From: Pythium myriotylum
Taxonomy: Eukaryota; Oomycota; Peronosporomycetes; Pythiales; Pythiaceae
DNA length: 45,500 nucleotides
Direction of reading: 5' to 3'
Assembly (NCBI GenBank): GCA_023091665.1
Contig: JALJCQ010000045.1
Coordinates: 1 to 45,500 of the forward strand
The position numbers were made by a program, and so were the translations under genes. Positions within the stretch are counted from its first letter, which is position 1. The number at the start of each line of letters is the position of its first letter. The notes under the pieces were generated by a model. It did no database searches. It worked only from the letters and a program-made list of their open reading frames with translations, and was not told where the DNA came from. Below are positions 11,285 to 22,941 of this stretch, one piece after another.

Positions 11285-11650
11285 CGTGGAGACACAAAAG
11301 AGCTGTTGGAGGCTACGGAACGACCGAAACGACACGCGCACACGATGGCAGCATGCGTGTGGTGTGTGTGTGGGCGTGTGTGTACCAAGTGGGAGACGTG
11401 TGGGGTGCGAGTTGAGTGTGGTAGACACTTTTGTGTGGGGTGAGACACAGTCTGGCGAGCCTCGGTCACAAATGACGAAGGTTGTTGTGGAGTCCCGTGG
11501 TGGAAAGCTTGATTGTCGACGCCGATCACAATGCGCATGATCGGTGGGAGACGGCGTGTGCCACGTTTGGCGGGCGTGCACTTGGAACTGGTCGTCCGCG
11601 CGCAAAACCTTGTGGATACCCGGTGTGTCTGGTAGGGTTTAGTCCGAGCC
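11285..11650 (+). repeat. Variant unit 32 (+2 in TG tract)
   Basis: One extra TG dinucleotide lies in the TG run around 11362-11372, giving a 366-bp unit. This is the typical outcome of slippage on a dinucleotide repeat. Because 366 is a multiple of three, reading frames are kept across this unit and an artificially long minus-strand open frame (10909-11709) results. Confidence 0.92.
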
Positions 11651-13834
11651 CGTGGAGACACAAAAGAGCTGTTGGAGGCTACGGAACGACCGAAACGACA
11701 CGCGCACACGATGGCAGCATGCGTGTGGTGTGTGTGGGCGTGTGTGTACCAAGTGGGAGACGTGTGGGGTGCGAGTTGAGTGTGGTAGACACTTTTGTGT
11801 GGGGTGAGACACAGTCTGGCGAGCCTCGGTCACAAATGACGAAGGTTGTTGTGGAGTCCCGTGGTGGAAAGCTTGATTGTCGACGCCGATCACAATGCGC
11901 ATGATCGGTGGGAGACGGCGTGTGCCACGTTTGGCGGGCGTGCACTTGGAACTGGTCGTCCGCGCGCAAAACCTTGTGGATACCCGGTGTGTCTGGTAGG
12001 GTTTAGTCCGAGCCCGTGGAGACACAAAAGAGCTGTTGGAGGCTACGGAACGACCGAAACGACACGCGCACACGATGGCAGCATGCGTGTGGTGTGTGTG
12101 GGCGTGTGTGTACCAAGTGGGAGACGTGTGGGGTGCGAGTTGAGTGTGGTAGACACTTTTGTGTGGGGTGAGACACAGTCTGGCGAGCCTCGGTCACAAA
12201 TGACGAAGGTTGTTGTGGAGTCCCGTGGTGGAAAGCTTGATTGTCGACGCCGATCACAATGCGCATGATCGGTGGGAGACGGCGTGTGCCACGTTTGGCG
12301 GGCGTGCACTTGGAACTGGTCGTCCGCGCGCAAAACCTTGTGGATACCCGGTGTGTCTGGTAGGGTTTAGTCCGAGCCCGTGGAGACACAAAAGAGCTGT
12401 TGGAGGCTACGGAACGACCGAAACGACACGCGCACACGATGGCAGCATGCGTGTGGTGTGTGTGGGCGTGTGTGTACCAAGTGGGAGACGTGTGGGGTGC
12501 GAGTTGAGTGTGGTAGACACTTTTGTGTGGGGTGAGACACAGTCTGGCGAGCCTCGGTCACAAATGACGAAGGTTGTTGTGGAGTCCCGTGGTGGAAAGC
12601 TTGATTGTCGACGCCGATCACAATGCGCATGATCGGTGGGAGACGGCGTGTGCCACGTTTGGCGGGCGTGCACTTGGAACTGGTCGTCCGCGCGCAAAAC
12701 CTTGTGGATACCCGGTGTGTCTGGTAGGGTTTAGTCCGAGCCCGTGGAGACACAAAAGAGCTGTTGGAGGCTACGGAACGACCGAAACGACACGCGCACA
12801 CGATGGCAGCATGCGTGTGGTGTGTGTGGGCGTGTGTGTACCAAGTGGGAGACGTGTGGGGTGCGAGTTGAGTGTGGTAGACACTTTTGTGTGGGGTGAG
12901 ACACAGTCTGGCGAGCCTCGGTCACAAATGACGAAGGTTGTTGTGGAGTCCCGTGGTGGAAAGCTTGATTGTCGACGCCGATCACAATGCGCATGATCGG
13001 TGGGAGACGGCGTGTGCCACGTTTGGCGGGCGTGCACTTGGAACTGGTCGTCCGCGCGCAAAACCTTGTGGATACCCGGTGTGTCTGGTAGGGTTTAGTC
13101 CGAGCCCGTGGAGACACAAAAGAGCTGTTGGAGGCTACGGAACGACCGAAACGACACGCGCACACGATGGCAGCATGCGTGTGGTGTGTGTGGGCGTGTG
13201 TGTACCAAGTGGGAGACGTGTGGGGTGCGAGTTGAGTGTGGTAGACACTTTTGTGTGGGGTGAGACACAGTCTGGCGAGCCTCGGTCACAAATGACGAAG
13301 GTTGTTGTGGAGTCCCGTGGTGGAAAGCTTGATTGTCGACGCCGATCACAATGCGCATGATCGGTGGGAGACGGCGTGTGCCACGTTTGGCGGGCGTGCA
13401 CTTGGAACTGGTCGTCCGCGCGCAAAACCTTGTGGATACCCGGTGTGTCTGGTAGGGTTTAGTCCGAGCCCGTGGAGACACAAAAGAGCTGTTGGAGGCT
13501 ACGGAACGACCGAAACGACACGCGCACACGATGGCAGCATGCGTGTGGTGTGTGTGGGCGTGTGTGTACCAAGTGGGAGACGTGTGGGGTGCGAGTTGAG
13601 TGTGGTAGACACTTTTGTGTGGGGTGAGACACAGTCTGGCGAGCCTCGGTCACAAATGACGAAGGTTGTTGTGGAGTCCCGTGGTGGAAAGCTTGATTGT
13701 CGACGCCGATCACAATGCGCATGATCGGTGGGAGACGGCGTGTGCCACGTTTGGCGGGCGTGCACTTGGAACTGGTCGTCCGCGCGCAAAACCTTGTGGA
13801 TACCCGGTGTGTCTGGTAGGGTTTAGTCCGAGCC
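11651..13834 (+). repeat. Flawless block, units 33-38
   Basis: Six consensus monomers; nothing else present. Confidence 0.9.
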
Positions 13835-14207
13835 CGTGGAGACACAAAAGAGCTGTTGGAGGCTACGGAACGACCGAAACGACACGCGCACACGATGGCA
13901 GCATGCGTGTGGTGTGTGTGGGCGTGTGTGTACCAAGTGGGAGACGTGTGGGGTGCGAGTTGAGTGTGGTAGACACTTTTGTGTGGGGTGAGACACAGTC
14001 TGGCGAGCCTCGGTCACAAATGACGAAGGTTGTTGTGGAGTCCCGTGGTGGAAAGCTTGATTGTCGACGCCGATCACAATGCGCATGATCGGTGGGAGAC
14101 GGGCGTGTGCCACGTTTGGCGGGCGTGCACTTGGAACTGGTCGTCCGCGCGCAAAACCTTGTGGATACCCGGATACCCGGTGTGTCTGGTAGGGTTTAGT
14201 CCGAGCC
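13835..14207 (+). repeat. Variant unit 39 (373 bp; +1 G and 8-bp tandem duplication)
   Basis: This is the longest unit of the array. One G is added in the GACGGCG context at 14101-14103. GGATACCC is duplicated in tandem (14163-14170 and 14171-14178), adding 8 bp just upstream of the telomere-like motif. The duplication looks like a short slippage or replication-restart event. It is the only indel in the window longer than 3 bp. Confidence 0.93.
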
Positions 14208-15299
14208 CGTGGAGACACAAAAGAGCTGTTGGAGGCTACGGAACGACCGAAACGACACGCGCACACGATGGCAGCATGCGTGTGGTGTGTGTGGGCGTGT
14301 GTGTACCAAGTGGGAGACGTGTGGGGTGCGAGTTGAGTGTGGTAGACACTTTTGTGTGGGGTGAGACACAGTCTGGCGAGCCTCGGTCACAAATGACGAA
14401 GGTTGTTGTGGAGTCCCGTGGTGGAAAGCTTGATTGTCGACGCCGATCACAATGCGCATGATCGGTGGGAGACGGCGTGTGCCACGTTTGGCGGGCGTGC
14501 ACTTGGAACTGGTCGTCCGCGCGCAAAACCTTGTGGATACCCGGTGTGTCTGGTAGGGTTTAGTCCGAGCCCGTGGAGACACAAAAGAGCTGTTGGAGGC
14601 TACGGAACGACCGAAACGACACGCGCACACGATGGCAGCATGCGTGTGGTGTGTGTGGGCGTGTGTGTACCAAGTGGGAGACGTGTGGGGTGCGAGTTGA
14701 GTGTGGTAGACACTTTTGTGTGGGGTGAGACACAGTCTGGCGAGCCTCGGTCACAAATGACGAAGGTTGTTGTGGAGTCCCGTGGTGGAAAGCTTGATTG
14801 TCGACGCCGATCACAATGCGCATGATCGGTGGGAGACGGCGTGTGCCACGTTTGGCGGGCGTGCACTTGGAACTGGTCGTCCGCGCGCAAAACCTTGTGG
14901 ATACCCGGTGTGTCTGGTAGGGTTTAGTCCGAGCCCGTGGAGACACAAAAGAGCTGTTGGAGGCTACGGAACGACCGAAACGACACGCGCACACGATGGC
15001 AGCATGCGTGTGGTGTGTGTGGGCGTGTGTGTACCAAGTGGGAGACGTGTGGGGTGCGAGTTGAGTGTGGTAGACACTTTTGTGTGGGGTGAGACACAGT
15101 CTGGCGAGCCTCGGTCACAAATGACGAAGGTTGTTGTGGAGTCCCGTGGTGGAAAGCTTGATTGTCGACGCCGATCACAATGCGCATGATCGGTGGGAGA
15201 CGGCGTGTGCCACGTTTGGCGGGCGTGCACTTGGAACTGGTCGTCCGCGCGCAAAACCTTGTGGATACCCGGTGTGTCTGGTAGGGTTTAGTCCGAGCC
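14208..15299 (+). repeat. Flawless block, units 40-42
   Basis: Three consensus monomers; nothing else present. Confidence 0.9.
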
Positions 15300-15662
15300 C
15301 GTGGAGACACAAAAGAGCTGTTGGAGGCTACGGAACGACCGAAACGACACGCGCACACGATGGCAGCATGCGTGTGGTGTGTGTGGGCGTGTGTGTACCA
15401 AGTGGGAGACGTGTGGGGTGCGAGTTGAGTGTGGTAGACACTTTTGTGTGGGGTGAGACACAGTCTGGCGAGCTCGGTCACAAATGACGAAGGTTGTTGT
15501 GGAGTCCCGTGGTGGAAAGCTTGATTGTCGACGCCGATCACAATGCGCATGATCGGTGGGAGACGGCGTGTGCCACGTTTGGCGGGCGTGCACTTGGAAC
15601 TGGTCGTCCGCGCGCAAAACCTTGTGGATACCCGGTGTGTCTGGTAGGGTTTAGTCCGAGCC
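15300..15662 (+). repeat. Variant unit 43 (-1 C)
   Basis: One C of the pair at monomer 174-175 is missing (GAGCTCGG instead of GAGCCTCGG, near 15473), making a 363-bp unit. 363 is a multiple of three, so a minus-strand frame runs on through this unit (14924-15721) without implying a gene. Confidence 0.92.
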
Positions 15663-17482
15663 CGTGGAGACACAAAAGAGCTGTTGGAGGCTACGGAACG
15701 ACCGAAACGACACGCGCACACGATGGCAGCATGCGTGTGGTGTGTGTGGGCGTGTGTGTACCAAGTGGGAGACGTGTGGGGTGCGAGTTGAGTGTGGTAG
15801 ACACTTTTGTGTGGGGTGAGACACAGTCTGGCGAGCCTCGGTCACAAATGACGAAGGTTGTTGTGGAGTCCCGTGGTGGAAAGCTTGATTGTCGACGCCG
15901 ATCACAATGCGCATGATCGGTGGGAGACGGCGTGTGCCACGTTTGGCGGGCGTGCACTTGGAACTGGTCGTCCGCGCGCAAAACCTTGTGGATACCCGGT
16001 GTGTCTGGTAGGGTTTAGTCCGAGCCCGTGGAGACACAAAAGAGCTGTTGGAGGCTACGGAACGACCGAAACGACACGCGCACACGATGGCAGCATGCGT
16101 GTGGTGTGTGTGGGCGTGTGTGTACCAAGTGGGAGACGTGTGGGGTGCGAGTTGAGTGTGGTAGACACTTTTGTGTGGGGTGAGACACAGTCTGGCGAGC
16201 CTCGGTCACAAATGACGAAGGTTGTTGTGGAGTCCCGTGGTGGAAAGCTTGATTGTCGACGCCGATCACAATGCGCATGATCGGTGGGAGACGGCGTGTG
16301 CCACGTTTGGCGGGCGTGCACTTGGAACTGGTCGTCCGCGCGCAAAACCTTGTGGATACCCGGTGTGTCTGGTAGGGTTTAGTCCGAGCCCGTGGAGACA
16401 CAAAAGAGCTGTTGGAGGCTACGGAACGACCGAAACGACACGCGCACACGATGGCAGCATGCGTGTGGTGTGTGTGGGCGTGTGTGTACCAAGTGGGAGA
16501 CGTGTGGGGTGCGAGTTGAGTGTGGTAGACACTTTTGTGTGGGGTGAGACACAGTCTGGCGAGCCTCGGTCACAAATGACGAAGGTTGTTGTGGAGTCCC
16601 GTGGTGGAAAGCTTGATTGTCGACGCCGATCACAATGCGCATGATCGGTGGGAGACGGCGTGTGCCACGTTTGGCGGGCGTGCACTTGGAACTGGTCGTC
16701 CGCGCGCAAAACCTTGTGGATACCCGGTGTGTCTGGTAGGGTTTAGTCCGAGCCCGTGGAGACACAAAAGAGCTGTTGGAGGCTACGGAACGACCGAAAC
16801 GACACGCGCACACGATGGCAGCATGCGTGTGGTGTGTGTGGGCGTGTGTGTACCAAGTGGGAGACGTGTGGGGTGCGAGTTGAGTGTGGTAGACACTTTT
16901 GTGTGGGGTGAGACACAGTCTGGCGAGCCTCGGTCACAAATGACGAAGGTTGTTGTGGAGTCCCGTGGTGGAAAGCTTGATTGTCGACGCCGATCACAAT
17001 GCGCATGATCGGTGGGAGACGGCGTGTGCCACGTTTGGCGGGCGTGCACTTGGAACTGGTCGTCCGCGCGCAAAACCTTGTGGATACCCGGTGTGTCTGG
17101 TAGGGTTTAGTCCGAGCCCGTGGAGACACAAAAGAGCTGTTGGAGGCTACGGAACGACCGAAACGACACGCGCACACGATGGCAGCATGCGTGTGGTGTG
17201 TGTGGGCGTGTGTGTACCAAGTGGGAGACGTGTGGGGTGCGAGTTGAGTGTGGTAGACACTTTTGTGTGGGGTGAGACACAGTCTGGCGAGCCTCGGTCA
17301 CAAATGACGAAGGTTGTTGTGGAGTCCCGTGGTGGAAAGCTTGATTGTCGACGCCGATCACAATGCGCATGATCGGTGGGAGACGGCGTGTGCCACGTTT
17401 GGCGGGCGTGCACTTGGAACTGGTCGTCCGCGCGCAAAACCTTGTGGATACCCGGTGTGTCTGGTAGGGTTTAGTCCGAGCC
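15663..17482 (+). repeat. Flawless block, units 44-48
   Basis: Five consensus monomers; nothing else present. Confidence 0.9.
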
Positions 17483-17845
17483 CGTGGAGACACAAAAGAG
17501 CTGTTGGAGGCTACGGAACGACCGAAACGACACGCGCACACGATGGCAGCATGCGTGTGGTGTGTGTGGGCGTGTGTGTACCAAGTGGGAGACGTGTGGG
17601 GTGCGAGTTGAGTGTGGTAGACACTTTTGTGTGGGGTGAGACACAGTCTGGCGAGCCTCGGCACAAATGACGAAGGTTGTTGTGGAGTCCCGTGGTGGAA
17701 AGCTTGATTGTCGACGCCGATCACAATGCGCATGATCGGTGGGAGACGGCGTGTGCCACGTTTGGCGGGCGTGCACTTGGAACTGGTCGTCCGCGCGCAA
17801 AACCTTGTGGATACCCGGTGTGTCTGGTAGGGTTTAGTCCGAGCC
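17483..17845 (+). repeat. Variant unit 49 (-1 T)
   Basis: The T at monomer position 180 is absent between 17661 and 17662 (CTCGGCACAA instead of CTCGGTCACAA). Unit length is 363. It falls in the same 10-bp patch as the changes of units 16, 43 and 125, and is directly followed by another variant unit. Confidence 0.92.
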
Positions 17846-18210
17846 CGTGGAGACACAAAAGAGCTGTTGGAGGCTACGGAACGACCGAAACGACACGCGC
17901 ACACGATGGCAGCATGCGTGTGTGTGTGTGTGGGCGTGTGTGTACCAAGTGGGAGACGTGTGGGGTGCGAGTTGAGTGTGGTAGACACTTTTGTGTGGGG
18001 TGAGACACAGTCTGGCGAGCCTCGGTCACAAATGACGAAGGTTGTTGTGGAGTCCCGTGGTGGAAAGCTTGATTGTCGACGCCGATCACAATGCGCATGA
18101 TCGGTGGGAGACGGCGTGTGCCACGTTTGGCGGGCGTGCACTTGGAACTGGTCGTCCGCGCGCAAAACCTTGTGGATACCCGGTGTGTCTGGTAGGGTTT
18201 AGTCCGAGCC
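17846..18210 (+). repeat. Variant unit 50 (+1 T, purified TG run)
   Basis: An extra T at about 17923 splits the GG that normally interrupts the TG tract. The run becomes an unbroken GT alternation from 17918 to 17932. Unit length is 365. Loss of the interruption is expected to make the tract more slippage-prone. Confidence 0.92.
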
Positions 18211-21122
18211 CGTGGAGACACAAAAGAGCTGTTGGAGGCTACGGAACGACCGAAACGACACGCGCACACGATGGCAGCATGCGTGTGGTGTGTGTGGGCG
18301 TGTGTGTACCAAGTGGGAGACGTGTGGGGTGCGAGTTGAGTGTGGTAGACACTTTTGTGTGGGGTGAGACACAGTCTGGCGAGCCTCGGTCACAAATGAC
18401 GAAGGTTGTTGTGGAGTCCCGTGGTGGAAAGCTTGATTGTCGACGCCGATCACAATGCGCATGATCGGTGGGAGACGGCGTGTGCCACGTTTGGCGGGCG
18501 TGCACTTGGAACTGGTCGTCCGCGCGCAAAACCTTGTGGATACCCGGTGTGTCTGGTAGGGTTTAGTCCGAGCCCGTGGAGACACAAAAGAGCTGTTGGA
18601 GGCTACGGAACGACCGAAACGACACGCGCACACGATGGCAGCATGCGTGTGGTGTGTGTGGGCGTGTGTGTACCAAGTGGGAGACGTGTGGGGTGCGAGT
18701 TGAGTGTGGTAGACACTTTTGTGTGGGGTGAGACACAGTCTGGCGAGCCTCGGTCACAAATGACGAAGGTTGTTGTGGAGTCCCGTGGTGGAAAGCTTGA
18801 TTGTCGACGCCGATCACAATGCGCATGATCGGTGGGAGACGGCGTGTGCCACGTTTGGCGGGCGTGCACTTGGAACTGGTCGTCCGCGCGCAAAACCTTG
18901 TGGATACCCGGTGTGTCTGGTAGGGTTTAGTCCGAGCCCGTGGAGACACAAAAGAGCTGTTGGAGGCTACGGAACGACCGAAACGACACGCGCACACGAT
19001 GGCAGCATGCGTGTGGTGTGTGTGGGCGTGTGTGTACCAAGTGGGAGACGTGTGGGGTGCGAGTTGAGTGTGGTAGACACTTTTGTGTGGGGTGAGACAC
19101 AGTCTGGCGAGCCTCGGTCACAAATGACGAAGGTTGTTGTGGAGTCCCGTGGTGGAAAGCTTGATTGTCGACGCCGATCACAATGCGCATGATCGGTGGG
19201 AGACGGCGTGTGCCACGTTTGGCGGGCGTGCACTTGGAACTGGTCGTCCGCGCGCAAAACCTTGTGGATACCCGGTGTGTCTGGTAGGGTTTAGTCCGAG
19301 CCCGTGGAGACACAAAAGAGCTGTTGGAGGCTACGGAACGACCGAAACGACACGCGCACACGATGGCAGCATGCGTGTGGTGTGTGTGGGCGTGTGTGTA
19401 CCAAGTGGGAGACGTGTGGGGTGCGAGTTGAGTGTGGTAGACACTTTTGTGTGGGGTGAGACACAGTCTGGCGAGCCTCGGTCACAAATGACGAAGGTTG
19501 TTGTGGAGTCCCGTGGTGGAAAGCTTGATTGTCGACGCCGATCACAATGCGCATGATCGGTGGGAGACGGCGTGTGCCACGTTTGGCGGGCGTGCACTTG
19601 GAACTGGTCGTCCGCGCGCAAAACCTTGTGGATACCCGGTGTGTCTGGTAGGGTTTAGTCCGAGCCCGTGGAGACACAAAAGAGCTGTTGGAGGCTACGG
19701 AACGACCGAAACGACACGCGCACACGATGGCAGCATGCGTGTGGTGTGTGTGGGCGTGTGTGTACCAAGTGGGAGACGTGTGGGGTGCGAGTTGAGTGTG
19801 GTAGACACTTTTGTGTGGGGTGAGACACAGTCTGGCGAGCCTCGGTCACAAATGACGAAGGTTGTTGTGGAGTCCCGTGGTGGAAAGCTTGATTGTCGAC
19901 GCCGATCACAATGCGCATGATCGGTGGGAGACGGCGTGTGCCACGTTTGGCGGGCGTGCACTTGGAACTGGTCGTCCGCGCGCAAAACCTTGTGGATACC
20001 CGGTGTGTCTGGTAGGGTTTAGTCCGAGCCCGTGGAGACACAAAAGAGCTGTTGGAGGCTACGGAACGACCGAAACGACACGCGCACACGATGGCAGCAT
20101 GCGTGTGGTGTGTGTGGGCGTGTGTGTACCAAGTGGGAGACGTGTGGGGTGCGAGTTGAGTGTGGTAGACACTTTTGTGTGGGGTGAGACACAGTCTGGC
20201 GAGCCTCGGTCACAAATGACGAAGGTTGTTGTGGAGTCCCGTGGTGGAAAGCTTGATTGTCGACGCCGATCACAATGCGCATGATCGGTGGGAGACGGCG
20301 TGTGCCACGTTTGGCGGGCGTGCACTTGGAACTGGTCGTCCGCGCGCAAAACCTTGTGGATACCCGGTGTGTCTGGTAGGGTTTAGTCCGAGCCCGTGGA
20401 GACACAAAAGAGCTGTTGGAGGCTACGGAACGACCGAAACGACACGCGCACACGATGGCAGCATGCGTGTGGTGTGTGTGGGCGTGTGTGTACCAAGTGG
20501 GAGACGTGTGGGGTGCGAGTTGAGTGTGGTAGACACTTTTGTGTGGGGTGAGACACAGTCTGGCGAGCCTCGGTCACAAATGACGAAGGTTGTTGTGGAG
20601 TCCCGTGGTGGAAAGCTTGATTGTCGACGCCGATCACAATGCGCATGATCGGTGGGAGACGGCGTGTGCCACGTTTGGCGGGCGTGCACTTGGAACTGGT
20701 CGTCCGCGCGCAAAACCTTGTGGATACCCGGTGTGTCTGGTAGGGTTTAGTCCGAGCCCGTGGAGACACAAAAGAGCTGTTGGAGGCTACGGAACGACCG
20801 AAACGACACGCGCACACGATGGCAGCATGCGTGTGGTGTGTGTGGGCGTGTGTGTACCAAGTGGGAGACGTGTGGGGTGCGAGTTGAGTGTGGTAGACAC
20901 TTTTGTGTGGGGTGAGACACAGTCTGGCGAGCCTCGGTCACAAATGACGAAGGTTGTTGTGGAGTCCCGTGGTGGAAAGCTTGATTGTCGACGCCGATCA
21001 CAATGCGCATGATCGGTGGGAGACGGCGTGTGCCACGTTTGGCGGGCGTGCACTTGGAACTGGTCGTCCGCGCGCAAAACCTTGTGGATACCCGGTGTGT
21101 CTGGTAGGGTTTAGTCCGAGCC
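18211..21122 (+). repeat. Flawless block, units 51-58
   Basis: Eight consensus monomers; nothing else present. Confidence 0.9.
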
Positions 21123-21486
21123 CGTGGAGACACAAAAGAGCTGTTGGAGGCTACGGAACGACCGAAACGACACGCGCACACGATGGTAGCATGCGTGTGG
21201 TGTGTGTGGGCGTGTGTGTACCAAGTGGGAGACGTGTGGGGTGCGAGTTGAGTGTGGTAGACACTTTTGTGTGGGGTGAGACACAGTCTGGCGAGCCTCG
21301 GTCACAAATGACGAAGGTTGTTGTGGAGTCCCGTGGTGGAAAGCTTGATTGTCGACGCCGATCACAATGCGCATGATCGGTGGGAGACGGCGTGTGCCAC
21401 GTTTGGCGGGCGTGCACTTGGAACTGGTCGTCCGCGCGCAAAACCTTGTGGATACCCGGTGTGTCTGGTAGGGTTTAGTCCGAGCC
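21123..21486 (+). repeat. Variant unit 59 (one substitution)
   Basis: C to T at 21187 (monomer 65) changes GATGGCAGC to GATGGTAGC. The base is not in a CpG, so methylation-driven deamination is not the obvious cause. Length is unchanged. Confidence 0.92.
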
Positions 21487-21850
21487 CGTGGAGACACAAA
21501 AGAGCTGTTGGAGGCTACGGAACGACCGAAACGACACGCGCACACGATGGCAGCATGCGTGTGGTGTGTGTGGGCGTGTGTGTACCAAGTGGGAGACGTG
21601 TGGGGTGCGAGTTGAGTGTGGTAGACACTTTTGTGTGGGGTGAGACACAGTCTGGCGAGCCTCGGTCACAAATGACGAAGGTTGTTGAGGAGTCCCGTGG
21701 TGGAAAGCTTGATTGTCGACGCCGATCACAATGCGCATGATCGGTGGGAGACGGCGTGTGCCACGTTTGGCGGGCGTGCACTTGGAACTGGTCGTCCGCG
21801 CGCAAAACCTTGTGGATACCCGGTGTGTCTGGTAGGGTTTAGTCCGAGCC
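21487..21850 (+). repeat. Variant unit 60 (T202A)
   Basis: T to A at 21688 (monomer 202) gives GTTGAGGAG instead of GTTGTGGAG. The identical change is present in units 77 and 79, so this unit is probably related to them by duplication or gene conversion. Confidence 0.93.
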
Positions 21851-22578
21851 CGTGGAGACACAAAAGAGCTGTTGGAGGCTACGGAACGACCGAAACGACA
21901 CGCGCACACGATGGCAGCATGCGTGTGGTGTGTGTGGGCGTGTGTGTACCAAGTGGGAGACGTGTGGGGTGCGAGTTGAGTGTGGTAGACACTTTTGTGT
22001 GGGGTGAGACACAGTCTGGCGAGCCTCGGTCACAAATGACGAAGGTTGTTGTGGAGTCCCGTGGTGGAAAGCTTGATTGTCGACGCCGATCACAATGCGC
22101 ATGATCGGTGGGAGACGGCGTGTGCCACGTTTGGCGGGCGTGCACTTGGAACTGGTCGTCCGCGCGCAAAACCTTGTGGATACCCGGTGTGTCTGGTAGG
22201 GTTTAGTCCGAGCCCGTGGAGACACAAAAGAGCTGTTGGAGGCTACGGAACGACCGAAACGACACGCGCACACGATGGCAGCATGCGTGTGGTGTGTGTG
22301 GGCGTGTGTGTACCAAGTGGGAGACGTGTGGGGTGCGAGTTGAGTGTGGTAGACACTTTTGTGTGGGGTGAGACACAGTCTGGCGAGCCTCGGTCACAAA
22401 TGACGAAGGTTGTTGTGGAGTCCCGTGGTGGAAAGCTTGATTGTCGACGCCGATCACAATGCGCATGATCGGTGGGAGACGGCGTGTGCCACGTTTGGCG
22501 GGCGTGCACTTGGAACTGGTCGTCCGCGCGCAAAACCTTGTGGATACCCGGTGTGTCTGGTAGGGTTTAGTCCGAGCC
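21851..22578 (+). repeat. Flawless block, units 61-62
   Basis: Two consensus monomers; nothing else present. Confidence 0.9.
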
Positions 22579-22941
22579 CGTGGAGACACAAAAGAGCTGT
22601 TGGAGGCTACGGAACGACCGAAACGACACGCGCACACGATGGCAGCATGCGTGTGGTGTGTGTGGGCGTGTGTGTACCAAGTGGGAGACGTGTGGGGTGC
22701 GAGTTGAGTGTGGTAGACACTTTTGTGTGGGGTGAGACACAGTCTGGCGAGCCTCGGTCACAAATGACGAAGGTTGTTGTGGAGTCCCGTGGTGGAAAGC
22801 TTGATTGTCGACGCCGATCACAATGCGCATGATCGGTGGGAGACGGCGTGTGCCACGTTTGGCGGGCGTGCACTTGGAACTGGTCGTCCGCGCGCAAAAC
22901 CTTGTGGATACCCGGTGTGTCTGGTAGGGTTTAGTCCGAGC
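22579..22941 (+). repeat. Variant unit 63 (-1 C at junction)
   Basis: The CCC that spans the unit junction is reduced to CC at 22941-22942. I assign the loss to the end of unit 63, which becomes 363 bp. It shortens the possible inner stem next to the telomere-like motif. Confidence 0.9.

Noticed and set aside
17107..18165. 352-codon minus-strand open frame, the longest in the window
   Set aside because: It is produced by the one-base loss in unit 49 and the one-base gain in unit 50, which join repeat-derived frames. The same mechanism explains the 265-codon frames and the 240-codon frame at 44310-45032.
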